This document shows, one piece after another, positions 47,301-58,625 of a stretch of DNA of 64,000 bases. Numbering within the stretch: the first letter of the stretch is position 1; every line of letters starts with the position of its first letter. The position numbers and the translations under genes were made by a program. This DNA is from Plectrocnemia conspersa (Eukaryota > Arthropoda > Insecta > Trichoptera > Polycentropodidae): NCBI GenBank assembly GCA_009617715.1, contig VTFK01000299.1, forward strand, positions 248,001 to 312,000, read 5' to 3'. Below the pieces are notes generated by a model. The model was given only the letters and a program-made list of their open reading frames with translations, did no database searches and was not told where the DNA came from.

Positions 47301-50300
47301 CGATGATGATTTTTGAAGATATGGAGATTGAAAGTTATAATGCTTTAGATGGGTTCATTCAGCAGATAACAATTTGCGATGTTTCCTATGAAACTGTGGA
47401 AAAATGTGCAGGTAGCTCTGGCTCCGTAGTTCACATAGCGTTATCCTATAAACGGATGCGCGCTTCCCACTCCCCGCGCTATATCTCGAAAACCATTAAC
47501 CATACGAAGAAATATTTTATAACAAACTTGTAGAAAATTTTATTTTCTATAAGTTTTGAAAAACATCTAATGACATGCAACGCAAAGGAGACGAGATATT
47601 TGCAAAAAAACAATTTTTATGACCTTTGACCTTTAATATCTTGATTAGCAGACACAATATCTTATGAGACTTTTCACCCTATCTTTAAAACGCCAAAACA
47701 AAGGTCTGTGCAAAATTTCAGCTTGTTATCTTTCATTCCGAGGTTAAACCCTTATTTGACTGGACTATTACATAGTTCGGAAAAATTGCAAAAAATATTA
47801 TACATCTAGTCATAACATAAGCAAAAACACAATATTTTCGATTGGCTTAACGTGAAAGATATAGAAATGCAATATATAAATTTTCAATTCAGTTGTAGGT
47901 TATGAAAACAAGTTTGTCAATTTGATAAAATACTTAAAAATAATTGAAAATTATCGATTCACATATGCTTGTGAACAAAATTAATTTTATAAAAGGAAGT
48001 TTATGAAATCGAATGATTGATAAATCTAGTTCGGGGTGTGTACTACTAAAAGTGATGAAATATGAATCTTAAAAAAAAACATTTGACAGCAAATGTACAA
48101 TAGCAGAAATCCCATTAATAAATAATTGATATTGTTTCTATATATAAAATAATTCACCATCCCTGTTACATAAAATACCTTTATACCGGGGATGGCGAAT
48201 CATATGTAAAATCATAAAAAATATAAATGATATACAATAAATACATATAAAAGCCATTAGTTATTAGTATGAAGCAATAGGTCGTCGGTCGCGTGACATG
48301 CTATGGCCTCACAGTGCATCGTATTCCGATCAGCAAATCTTACCAAAAGTTTGACTTATTGCCGCACTTAACGAGGGTCCAATATCACTGTTTAGCCGAG
48401 AACGGAGCCTCGACTGTCCCGAGTTTGTCCTGCTAAAAGCATTTCCTCCACTTGGCTGAGACGACGTCGGAGACGGCATGTCCCAAGCGATCGGTGGAGC
48501 TGACGTCGATAAATCACTACCCATGCCATAACCGGCGTGATCATACTCTAAAATGAACGCAGTTTCAAGAAAAAAGACAACAAGCATGCAAATTAACAGT
48601 ATTATTAGTTTAGAAAGATACGATACACGTTATGTTAATTTCAAAAATAAATTTAGAATAATAAAAAAAGCCAAAAACTACAGCCAAATTACCTAAGTTG
48701 ACTGTGTGTTGTTATTTTAAAAACCCAATTTTTCAAAATTTAGACACCAATCATTTTGTACAATATAAAAAACCAAACCAATCGAGTGTTAATTAAATTA
48801 TTGCTTAAATTAAAAAAAAAATATTGTAAATTTATTTAACGTATGATCGCATGCAGATATTGTTGAGGTTGGACTTACTCGGCGGCTCGGGAACAAACGT
48901 ACGAGAGTGAGAACCTAAAGGCATGTCTATCGGAGCAGTGGGTTGCGGAGCTTGAGGAAACACGTTCATCGCAAGTGGTCTGGAATTTTAAATACACATT
49001 TGTTATTATAATCTTTAAGTTTTAAATAATAAAAATATATTTTGTAACGTTTATGTTCTACCAAAAGTCTTCATCAGACTTATAAATGTAATATTCGTAT
49101 TATTATTTTAATTTGTAGTCCTCGATTTTTACCATATAATCTTAACCCTTTGCACTCCAAAGACATTTTCAAAAGTTTTTCAGCATCTCCAAGTCATTTT
49201 CAGTGAATTTGTCAATAATTATGTTTGAAGGGGGAAAAAATCAGATTTTAAAAGTGGGTTTAAATTACGAAAACTCTTCAATGGATATATTGAACATTTA
49301 TTTGACAAATTCAATTTTTAAAATTAAGTGTGATACTTTTTTAAAGCAGTGACACTTTTTATCCAAAACACACAGACACTGAAACTAACACAACGATACG
49401 GTAGGAGTTTACAAGTTATTGTGATATTACATTATTTTTAATTTTGTGCGAAGTCGGCTGAAATATTTATTTTATAGCCAGATGTGACACAGACGAAAAA
49501 CCTTGAAATGAGCATTGCCGCTTCAACAAAAGAATGCTTTTCCCTCGCATTCACAAAAAGAATGTCGATGTACGAAGTTTTAATGTATCAGTTGGAGGAC
49601 GGTGGAAAAGAATATAACGACATGTCAACAGATTGGTGTTACATCTGAATGAGGCAGCAAAGAAGCTAATTTTAAAACACAAGTGTTTAAATTACGTATA
49701 AAAGGCAAGACGTAAACGCAATAAAGTTAAAACATTTACTAAATAAATAAAGAAAAATGTATAAATAATTTTGTTTTTCACTACTTCATGATGTTAATTT
49801 ATTTTTTTATGATAAACATACATTTTAATTATATTAGCATATTTTCATCTGTATATTAAATTTTACATAAATCAATAAATAAATACCTGGGATCAATCTT
49901 AGTTGCCATGCTCGTAATTGTATTTTGCTCGTCCAACTCCTCAATCACTTGATCGGCAATTCTCATACTGCCTCCATACTTTCCTATTATATTTGCAGTC
50001 GAACTCGAGTTTTCGTTTTTAGATGCTATTGTTGAAAAAATGAATTAGGCTTATAATAACATTGTATAAGTTTCGAATATAAAGAAACGTACAGCCTTCT
50101 GCTGTGCTTATCGTAGAGCCGGGTCTGGAGGTGCTTCCTTCTCTACCGTCTTCTCGTGAAAATAGTCTTTTAATCATTTGTGTGACGGAAGCGACACGAG
50201 GCAAGGAATTAGGCGCAGAACTGGGCGCATTTGAATGAATAGATGAAGAAGAACCAATCGACGGTTTTCGACGCATACTTTTAATTCCGGCCGTGAAATG

Positions 50301-52679
50301 TATTCCAGACATGGCGTCATCGTTTGTATTCTGAAAAACGTCGATGACATCACGTAACATAATCGAGCAAAATATTTTATTAATTTATATAATAAACATA
50401 AAATTGCTTCAATCTATAAATGTTAATATGTAATACTGATATATCTATGTTAGAAAGCATTCAATGTGCAAATTTATTATTATTTCTGTATGTATTTTAA
50501 ACAACATAAGTTTATATGCTAAATCTTGTCTCGAGAAGATTATGTGTATTCGTATTATGATAAATGTATACAAAAATACTTATAACTATGTTATTAAGCA
50601 TTTATTGTGATATCTTATTATGTTCATTGCATAAGCAAAAAATCTTGTCTCGAGAAGACTTATACAATATATAGATACACTTACAGATATACCACAATTT
50701 TATAATGAAACTGAACCTCTTTAATATTTCATTTATAAAGAAGAAATATAAATTTTGAAAAAACTTTTTGACAATATTTGAGAAGAAAATACATAAAGAG
50801 GCATAGCTTAAAATAATTAAAAAAAAACTAAAAGTACACAATATTTAAAATATCCGTTCTACCGTCAAAATAAAATAAAATATCAAGCCATTAACACAAA
50901 ACAAATCGAGTTACAGAAAAAAATTAAATATTCTAAATAACATATTAATCTAGAAAAAATAAAATCTTCAATCACTATATTTATATATTTAATTTATATT
51001 GCATCTAAGCAAGCAATCTTTGAGTTGTTAATACAAAATTATATAATTACCGCCCTACCACCAATGAACAAATCACACTGGGTTACGACAACAAAAAATA
51101 AAATCAGTGCAGTTAACGAGAAAACTTTTACTGCGTGCATGCTCTGCTTTTAAGAATCGGAACGGATTTCTAACCTCAGACGGGGGAAACTTGTAACTCA
51201 CTGTATGATCGTGTGCATCCATCTCATCTATTTTGAGAGCGGACGGCATAACAGTAACCATTTCCTGCTTTTCTGTGGGTACCTCTATCTTCGAAGTCGA
51301 AGGCTCCGGATGCTGTTCACGCTGGCCCTCGGTAGCCACCGTATAAGGCAACTCCATCGGGAATACTTCGTCCCAATATTGATCTCGAATCAGCTCCGGA
51401 TGCTCATGATGCATTTCATCAACAATCAAATAAGAAGCCTGGAATGATACACATATATTCGATAACAATATCTAAGTTTTTGGTATTTATGTGCTAAAAT
51501 ATCAACAACCTGTAAATTTCTATCTATCATCCAGCTCACTTCGAAATCATCATCATCTTCACCGAACGGATTAATCAACGACTCGGCCACTTTGAGCCAT
51601 CCCATATAGAAGAAGAATTGAAGTGTTGTAAATATTGGAAAATATATATCTATATTGTTTTTATAAACAGCACTCGCTGGATCAGATAACTTATGCTCGA
51701 CCCACTGACGCGCCAATACAGCTGTTAAAAAGTATGAATACACAGCAAGCGTTACGACCTGTAATCATTACATTAAAATAAACTCACCATTCAATCATCG
51801 ATCATAACAATCAAATATGAGCATTTTTACCTGTGTATAAACTAAAGGTACACTTATAGTATCGTAGCTTATCAAAAGGCCACATTGTCCACGAAACTTA
51901 TTTAATTCGTCAATCACAGTTTTCACAGCGAAATCGTCACGAATTCGTCCTTCCCTGCGAGCTCTAGAAACTATACTAGCAGACCATACGATAGGCAACC
52001 TAAACAAAAATGTCAATCATAAATACGCTCTTAATTAAAATGCATCAATATTGAACTCACCAATGTTTCGAATGCTTCGGAAACTTAAGATTCAGCTCCA
52101 CCATTATTTTACGTTCATTCTCTAAAAGTAGACCGGACTCTACTAAATGATCGAGGGTAGGAAATCGCTTTTTAACTTTAGGAGATATCATTGTTAGCAC
52201 CATAGTCAGGCAAAGGCACACATAACGCATGGCAGTACGACGCATCAATCTTCCTCGTTCATCCTAATACATAAACTTACATCATTATATTACATATTAT
52301 ATATTATATAAGAGACCAGAGACTAGATGATCATACCTGGCCGTGAATGTAGGAGCTCACAAATACAGCAATTGGATCTGGCCAAGGTATGCTAGTGTAC
52401 TGATTCCACCATCGAGTCATAACGATCGATACATAGAAGCCAAGGACGAATGATAGCGGGATTAAATCGCTATATTTCTCACAATACATTACAAGTCCTT
52501 CAAAAACTCTATAATAATAATAAATTATAAATACTACATTTAAGCAAAAGTATGATTAAAATACTTACTTCTTTCCACTTTCGTTCAAAGCAAACCGGTA
52601 TGTCAAATTAAGTAGATAATACAGCAGTAAAAAACAGATCAAGTCTAGCCACACTAGTTTATAGATGCTACCTCGCCAC
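44121..52679 (-). CDS. Best1: bestrophin (insect Best1-like), 11 exons, first coding exon missing
   Basis: Bestrophins form pentameric calcium-activated chloride/anion channels, mostly in the plasma membrane. Exons in transcript order: 52569-52679, 52337-52508, 52061-52263, 51831-51999, 51510-51758, 51202-51438, 50093-50330, 49887-50025, 48879-48979, 48344-48547 and 44121-44386. All junctions are GT/AG and phases agree, giving 695 codons to the stop. The channel core is strongly conserved: [13 protein letters not shown], the neck stretch [60 protein letters not shown] and the calcium-clasp GEDDDDFE. A long Ser/Pro-rich cytosolic tail is encoded by the last five exons. The first exon here begins with the last base of an Arg codon, so about 24 N-terminal codons (family start MT[IV].Y) are missing. 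They were not recognised in 52.7-64 kb and may lie beyond the window. Confidence 0.95.
46051..47533 (+). pseudogene. unassigned transposase-like protein relic (copy 1)
   Basis: Several frames together outline one protein. In order: [60 protein letters not shown] followed by [47 protein letters not shown] (from the sister copies); [12 protein letters not shown]...[28 protein letters not shown]; and a C-terminus [15 protein letters not shown]. The conserved Asp residues in A-DNA-TLDG, TFDQPLY and SDLSRVV would suit an RNase-H-fold catalytic triad, but this is inference. I have seen similar uncharacterised proteins in animal genomes and cannot name the superfamily. Stops and frameshifts make this copy inactive. 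Confidence 0.6.
46355..46395. repeat. perfect 18-bp-arm hairpin inside the transposon
   Basis: GGCCTATCTGTATTTCTT, the loop CATAG, and the exact reverse complement. It interrupts the transposase frame after [11 protein letters not shown]. The sister copies have imperfect versions here, so the perfect palindrome looks like a secondary change. Confidence 0.85.
47768..48343 (-). other. rest of last bestrophin intron
   Basis: AT-rich sequence between the transposon and exon J, no feature seen. The stretch 44387-45376 on the other side is likewise empty. Confidence 0.5.
48344..48547 (-). CDS. bestrophin exon J: tail
   Basis: Acceptor CATTTTAG, donor CTTTTG|GTAAGA. Encodes [20 protein letters not shown], then a Ser/Arg-rich stretch ([19 protein letters not shown]). 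Likely disordered and phosphorylatable (inference). Confidence 0.85.
48879..48979 (-). CDS. bestrophin exon I: tail
   Basis: Acceptor AAATTCCAG, donor CCGCCGA|GTAAGT. Encodes a Pro-rich stretch with [20 protein letters not shown]. No domain. Confidence 0.85.
49887..50025 (-). CDS. bestrophin exon H: tail
   Basis: Acceptor CAACAATAG, donor CCCAG|GTATTT. Encodes [20 protein letters not shown], then [14 protein letters not shown], which could form a short helix. Phases 1 and 2 agree with neighbours. Confidence 0.85.
50093..50330 (-). CDS. bestrophin exon G: tail
   Basis: Acceptor TTTTTCAG. Encodes [20 protein letters not shown], a Ser-rich stretch, and [22 protein letters not shown] and the KRxxSR segment match the insect Best1 tail. 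Donor GGCT|GTACGT. Confidence 0.9.
50521..50659. repeat. short direct repeat in bestrophin intron
   Basis: AAATCTTGTCTCGAGAAGA occurs at 50521-50539 and, identically, at about 50640-50658, 119 bp apart, each with the palindrome TCTCGAGA. Significance unknown. Confidence 0.7.
51202..51438 (-). CDS. bestrophin exon F
   Basis: Acceptor CATTCCAG. Encodes [40 protein letters not shown] and the start of the variable tail ending DEMDAHDHT. The donor ACA|GTGAGT is chosen because it restores phase 0 to the next exon. Confidence 0.9.
51510..51758 (-). CDS. bestrophin exon E: helices 3-4 and calcium clasp
   Basis: Acceptor GATTACAG. Encodes [39 protein letters not shown] and [18 protein letters not shown], the acidic calcium-binding clasp. 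The donor is the weak TTACAG|GTTGTT; a 71-nt intron follows, so retention would break the frame. Confidence 0.95.
51831..51999 (-). CDS. bestrophin exon D
   Basis: Acceptor TTGTTTAG. Encodes [40 protein letters not shown] and [12 protein letters not shown]. Donor ACACAG|GTAAAA. Confidence 0.95.
52061..52263 (-). CDS. bestrophin exon C
   Basis: Acceptor TATTAG, phase 0 in. Encodes [20 protein letters not shown], then [18 protein letters not shown] and KFPKHSKHW. Donor CATTG|GTGAGT, phase 2 out. Cytosolic helical part. Confidence 0.95.
52337..52508 (-). CDS. bestrophin exon B: second helix and pore neck
   Basis: Acceptor TATTATAG. Encodes the stretch with [20 protein letters not shown], whose hydrophobic residues line the neck in known structures, and [17 protein letters not shown]. 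Donor GGCCAG|GTATGA. Confidence 0.95.
52569..52679 (-). CDS. bestrophin exon A: first membrane helix
   Basis: Acceptor GATTTCAG, phase-2 entry. Encodes [20 protein letters not shown] and [14 protein letters not shown]. Donor AAAGAA|GTAAGT. Confidence 0.95.
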
Positions 52680-53453
52680 CTGAAATCAAATCAATAAAAT
52701 TTATTTTTTAACTTTTTAATTAAATATAAAGTTCAACGCGGTGGATTGTAGCCAATTACTAAAAATATTTCAAAGGGTAATGGTCGGTAGAATTTCTCAG
52801 TTATTCAATCGTGGCGAATTTTGGCAAGCACACTATTAACTGTTAAATTAAACCTTTCATTGAATGAGTGTTGAAAGAAAAAAAAACAAGGATGTGATCA
52901 GATTTTTTCAAGTATACAGTGCCACTCAGTGTATCACGAAAATAATCTAATCTAGCAAAGTGAAGGGAGTTGTAAACAATGAAGTGACATGATAGATTGT
53001 GTTGACAGTTCAATTGAATGATGTCACATATAAAGCTTTTTTTAGAATTGTACTTCATGACATGTGTGATAAGTACATAAGAAAATCATAAATTAGAACA
53101 GAGACGCATCAGATGGGGTTTCAAAATCAGTAAACCAATAAATATTTTTAATTATTAAGTTTATTTTATTAATGCCGCAAGCGGATTTATCATATCGAGC
53201 AACACAGAAAGGCTTGAGCTATTAAAAAGGCCGTTATGGACCAAATTGCATTTTTTTTATTATTTTCCGCTTTTCACCAAATGTTGCTATGTTCTATAGG
53301 GTTGATTTTATTTATTAACTACATACATTTATGACTTCATAAAATTAGTCTTGGATTAACTAAATTTACCATAAAATGCATGTTTAATAATAAATTTTGT
53401 CAATAAGTACAATATCCCAAAATTTCTCGTTGCGCGATCATAAACATATGTTT
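52680..53453. other. AT-rich stretch upstream of bestrophin exon A
   Basis: Part of the first bestrophin intron if the N-terminal exon lies further upstream. No exon encoding a bestrophin N-terminus was seen. Confidence 0.5.
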
Positions 53454-54100
53454 AAAAAAAAAAAAAAACAACAAGTGGGGGCCCTTGCCTCCCTTGAATT
53501 TGGCCAGAAAAATGCATGTCATTTAATGAAATTGTATGAATTTGAATAAAATCAAAATATGAAAATAAAAAACGATCACTGACTGGCCAATTTTTGCCCC
53601 CCTCTCCCAGGAAAAAGCAGAAATGACGTCCCTGATTCCAAACCGAAAATTCTCGGGTAATCCCTTAAAGAAAATCTAAAAAAAAACAATCTCAAATCTA
53701 TCCCGAAAATATTTAAAAAAAACTGTCATTTCAGTGAAATCATATCGGAATACATTTTCACCAGTAGATATATATTTTTACAAGTAAAATAAAATGTATC
53801 TGGCAGGTGAGGGTAAAATTATATGATTTCAACTTTTTCACACATAGTAATATATACATTTACATATTTATTTATATTTATTTACATGTGATGTATTTTT
53901 CAGTAAAAATATATTTTCATTAGTGAAGTACAAATACATTTTCACCAGTAGATATATATTTCTACTAGCGAAAATATAATTTAACTGATGAGCTAGTGAA
54001 AATATATGCTGTTCTAAAATGTCTCTGAAACTCAATTTGACAGTTGCGAAACGTAAATCTGCTGTTCAAACCCAAACCTAACATATACGAGTTAACCAAA
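53454..54100 (+). repeat. dispersed repeat family, copy 2, with A16 run
   Basis: Begins after an A16 run (about 53454-53469). Positions 53480-53640 are the inverted counterpart of parts of 13845-14560, and 53665-54085 match 3540-3960 directly. Ends near the block AAACCCAAACCTAAC. No coding frame. Class unassigned. Confidence 0.7.
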
Positions 54101-57100
54101 CCAAACTTAATCTAATGAAAGTTCTAAAACTAATTACAATTTTAAAACTTTCATTAAGTCAAGTCTAAAATACAAACTCAATCAACTCAATTCTCAGGGG
54201 GAAATAAGCGGAAAAAGGAGTACAGACAGATATCGCTCCATAGTTTGTCTGCACTTCGATATCACACTATGCTTTAAAAATATGATAGCTATCCTTCCGA
54301 TATTACTACGGACTTCTGATATGAGAGTATTGGTCAAAGTGTATTCAAATGTGTAAAAATACCGTAAAAGGTGCCGGAACGCCGTTCCACCGCGTTACAT
54401 GACAAAAAAGCCCTGGGTAAATGCATCCCGAAACGGACCATAAACCAAGACAGTTCGGTGCCTTTACAAATGTTATCGTATGGCGGAATTACAAGTGCCT
54501 GATTACAGTGCTGCCAAATCTTCAGCTGTTCAAACTATGACGGTTACGCAAAATAACTAATCTAATTCTTCATCGAAATCGTCGCAATCGGACCAGCGTC
54601 GAGATTAAACAGAGCAAAATATCTCGATCGGTGTGTATAAGCAGGTCAGGAATTTCATCAAGAACTTCCACCGAAGACTCCCAACTTGGAACTGACTTAA
54701 AAGACCAAGGAAGCATCTTCAGAGACGACTAAATTCTAAAGATGCAGACAAAGCTACGAGCGCATCATGTATCTATAAGTAATTACATAAATTGTATGTG
54801 ATTCAAAATTGTTGCGAATTTAATAATAATTTATAATACAAATAACGTTAACTTCTATATAAAAAAACGAGTAACCGATAGGTCAGCATATATGTACTTA
54901 TTTGGAACTGTCTTTATTGAAGAGAATATAAGTATACAATAGTATTAGTATGTATAAGATATAATTTATGTATCATATTATCTATAATTTATGTCTGGGA
55001 GAATAAAATTATTTTTTCTTATATCACAGATAGGATTAGTAGATTTAAATTGTTGAAAATAATAATACACATTAGGCGTTAACAGATTGCGTCAGAGTCC
55101 ACGCGTTCGCCAGCATCTCAAACTGTGTATACGTTGTAATATTACATATTCGATTAAGTTAGTACACTGCTAGTACAAAAATAGAATAATTGACAAATCT
55201 TAAATATTCTATACATTTTCTTAAGCATACCTCCTAATGACTCATATAATTTGGTTATACACGCACCATTCGCAAAACATGACAGGAAGTAGTCACGTGA
55301 AATCCTGGTTCCTGACGCGAGCGGATGCTACTAGCATTTCGTGATTAGGATGACCGTTTACGATAAGTAATAATATATACGTATATAATATACTACTGTT
55401 GTATGACCCTTTTGAAACCTTATGCGACGAGTCGGTTATCGCATCACGACGTGACCATGAACTTCCATAAACCATCAAGTATAATCAGTTGGAATACTCA
55501 CGTCCTCGATTCGAACCAACTTTTGAAAGAAAGAGATGTACAGATTCGGTAGTATCGTAGCTTTTATTCTTTTCAATATACGACCCGATTCGTATCAGGG
55601 TCATGAGAGAAAATGAGGAAAACGACATTTTAGTGTTTTCAATCGAAAAGTAGTTTTGGTAGTGACTCGGAAAAAAAACGTTTTATTGGAAACCAAAAGA
55701 TAAACACCAAGTTTGTGCGAAATGCTTGTGTACACATTTGTTAACCATAACCGCAAATATTTTAAATAAATAAACGCATAAAACACGATGACGTTAAAAA
55801 AACAAAGTCTTACTTTTTGGCCTAATACCCAATTTTTATAACAAAAGTCGTAGTGCAACTTTATTAATCATTGAAAACAATATCAATATAAATTAAAAAG
55901 GTCAAAGTATATTAAATAAATTTCATAAGATAATGGACGAAAAAATCCAATTAAGTTGGATTATCACATCACCAACTAACCAGTAAAATTGGTAGTCCTA
56001 ATATGCTGCTGACAAATTTAGATCCACCTGTGCAATGGAGCTTTATTGGTTAAGAAGGCATTGAGCACACGTGATTAAGGCAAAGCTCTTAACTGGCACA
56101 TTAAAAGACGAGAATGTGTTTATTCACAGTATGCTATTGATTATTATTAACCTTTTCATTTGTACCTACTTTAATTACCAAATCACCGTGCTTTATCTTT
56201 GATACTAAAAAAGTCACAAATACAGTCATTTAATGCGTCAGAAGTTTAGTTGAGAGATGTTTTCTCGTGATCAGATTAATTATTTACACGTATGGAATTG
56301 GAACTCTCAATGATTCAATTGGTTAACAATTACTTATATTAGGTATTTGTGCTGGTCCAAAACAAAGCAGTTTTGAAGGCAGTGTACTATATAATGTTAT
56401 AATTTTGATTATGCAACACATCTTATATTTATTTTATAATTAAGAGATTGACATACAACGGAAGTATGGTATCGTCGGTATCAATATCTAGGTACCCTAT
56501 TTAGTCATTTTACTCCAACTTTTGCACACAGTACGATCGATCGTTTTCTCGTAAGGCCTGCAATATTTACGCACAGTAGATATTGTTCGTGAAAACTTTA
56601 TCCATACATCAAAGTATGATTCAAATTAAAATTTATGGTCAATTATAAGTATAATTTTCCTATGATTCAAATTAAGATAAACTTGCAATTACATTAAATA
56701 CTATGAATCAGATTTACAGAAAATAAATGACGTAACTCCACAAGTACAAAAATCGTAGACCTGACGGCGTCGTAGTCAGCGATCCGTAACCATTTTACGT
56801 GAGTCATTCATGAAAAAATTCTGGCTGTTTTTATTCGTTTCAACCGCCAAAATTAATTGGCAACAGATTCAAATTTCAAGAATATTAATTAAAAATACAA
56901 AAATAACCTTATATATAACATTTATGTATCATACATATTATATATAATTTTATCAGATCATAAACTACTTTTTAATAGTAGATATTTATTTTGATTTATC
57001 AGTAGATACTATTGTAGATAGTCTAATATGTCACAAAAAATATTTAAAAGTATATCCATTACGTAACAACAGAAAATTGAGAAAGATACATAAAGTTCAA

Positions 57101-58568
57101 CGACTCGCAGTCGCACCATCGATACCAATAATTCACAAAGCATTCATACAGAATCGATCTATTTAAATTTTCCGCGATAATTACACCCATTTCCACGAAA
57201 ATGGTTTATTTTATTTTTTTGTTGAAAATCGATTTATATATATACATAATTCACTGATGGTCTTTTGGCGTGACGTTATTTATTATTCTTTACTCAGTAT
57301 TGGTATAATACGCGCTTCGAGTATATTATATTCGACAATCAAGGGTTTTCGCAAATCATAAGACACTACACACTATGGTTGTGAAAATGGCAACTCTTTC
57401 AATCTCTCGGCGGTTGTCTTTCATTATCATGATTGCGTTTCCATCTCAAATTACATGTCAAGACCGGTGACATAATTTCTAGGCGTATCCTTGCCACTGT
57501 GCTGCACACTATAGCTACAATAAACACCCGTAACACACGCTGGTTTGCGTGGAAAATTATAATAAAAAGCACATTCCTCTATTAATAATATTTATTGCGA
57601 AATATTAGCATCTAAAAAAAATAAAAAAAATATATATATATATTCTTATTCTTGAAACTCGCGCAGTAATGTGACCAAAAATGATCATTCATCAACAATT
57701 GAGAGAAACAAGACAATATATTGTAAAGGACGGGACCATGGAAAGCCCTGGTTACGACTATAAAAAATGGTTTCACATAAATAACTTTTCAACCTTTAAT
57801 ACTTAAGGATGGTCTTCAATGAGGAGAGGGCAGAGACGCGAAGACACGATAGACGTGCAGACACACAGACATGGTTCGACAGGAGATACGCTGAGATACG
57901 GCCCGTAGACGAGAACCATACTACAACAGAGGAACCAACCTCCACTACACTTCGCTGCTTTACCTACAAGGCCTCTGAGGATCTTCCACCGACATCATCC
58001 CTCCGCCAGCTTCTCCACCACCGCTCGGAGAAAACGATCTCGCCTATATCATAGTAACTAGCAATAGAATAAATTATTACCAGCTTCCACCTGAGTGATG
58101 AAATAAAATAGTTTTAAAAATACATTGATACATAAAACAACAGAATTTTCTCATCATTATCATCCTCCGCTGTTTATACCATTCAGAAAGTTTATGTGAT
58201 TATAACGATCGTGATAGCGAACAGGAGTGTGGAACCAGCCGATGCACACGTTTATTTAGCATAATTACATTTTTATATCATATCTATTATGAATTTCAGC
58301 ATCTATCGTAAATTCATCAAAATACGTGTCTCAACTTATACCAAAAATAGCTATTCCAACAACTTATTATTATAGAAGATCTTGTTGTAAAAGTTTTAAA
58401 GCATTTATTGGTATTGTCTCTAGAAAAATCTCATTTAATTTATGATTAAAATAGTAAAAAATATTATAGTCTATTTTATTTTTAGTAAGTCGTAACTCCG
58501 TGAGTTGGCATTGTATAATATCCGACTCCTCATTAGACTTTTAATCCAGAATGACTATATAAATATAC
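54101..58568. other. gene-poor stretch with unidentified islands
   Basis: GC-richer patches at about 54360-54760, 55280-55600 and 57720-58070 have no recognised gene. GGAATCG-like sequence followed by GAC|GTGAGT on the minus strand at 55494-55502 is a good donor and might end a bestrophin 5' UTR exon, but nothing else supports it. A possible start exon at 58569-58625 is listed separately. Confidence 0.35.
57722..58140 (+). mobile_element. possible solo LTR or old insertion
   Basis: Composition is markedly GC-richer than its flanks. Begins near TGTAAAGGACGGGACCATGG, has a TATAAAA-like box (57760) and later an AATAAA, and ends near CA. An 81-codon frame at 57809-58054 rich in Arg, Thr and His is not recognisable. 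Target duplications were not found, so the LTR reading is weak. Confidence 0.2.
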
Positions 58569-58625
58569 CTCGATGATCAAGATCTGAGAGATCTTCAACG
58601 TCTGGCATTTTATTATTTCAACAAT
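58569..58625 (-). CDS. candidate start exon, gene unknown
   Basis: On the minus strand an acceptor-like TTAATTTTACAG is followed by a 17-nt leader, ATG, and 13 codons MPDVEDLSDLDHR, ending at CGAG|GTATAT (phase 1). It has the structure of a small exon with a start codon. The phase does not fit directly onto bestrophin exon A (phase 2), and the peptide does not resemble a bestrophin N-terminus, so an intervening exon or another gene would be needed. Chance is possible at this size. Confidence 0.25.

Larger units (their letters stand above)
45379..47765 (+). mobile_element. long-TIR DNA transposon, copy 1, in last bestrophin intron
   Basis: A 2387-bp element lies between TA at 45377-45378 and TA at 47766-47767. 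Its ends, GTCCAGTCAAATAAGG and the exact reverse complement, open terminal inverted repeats of about 330 bp (45379-45709 and about 47443-47765). These share AACCTCGGAATGAAAGATAA, GTGTCTGCTAATCAAGATAT and GAGATATAGCGCG. The interior encodes a broken transposase-like protein read along the plus strand, and its C-terminus runs into the right repeat. TA duplication fits Tc1/mariner-like targeting, but the protein is not a recognisable mariner transposase. The gene is on the opposite strand. Confidence 0.8.

Noticed and set aside
49144..49170. TTAACCCTTTGCACTCC as a piggyBac terminus in a bestrophin intron
   Set aside because: The left end looks right, but no matching inverted end with TTAA and no transposase block were found downstream.
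54540..54760. Minus-strand acidic tail SDCDDFDEELD with stop as a gene C-terminus
   Set aside because: The frame is closed by a stop 5 codons upstream of WSDCDD, with no acceptor between. Neighbouring open frames do not connect.
55040..55130. Minus-strand TTYTQFEMLANAWTLTQ as the missing bestrophin N-terminus
   Set aside because: Superficial likeness only: no ATG, no donor in the required phase 2, and no match to the expected insect N-terminal pattern.
56188..56228. Minus-strand ATGACTGTATTTG... (MTVFVTFLVSKIKH) as the bestrophin start exon
   Set aside because: It begins MTV but the remainder does not match and the donor would be in phase 1, not 2.
57809..58054. 81-codon ORF rich in Arg/Thr/His
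   Set aside because: No domain, no splice context and no codon support; it is kept only as part of a possible old insertion.
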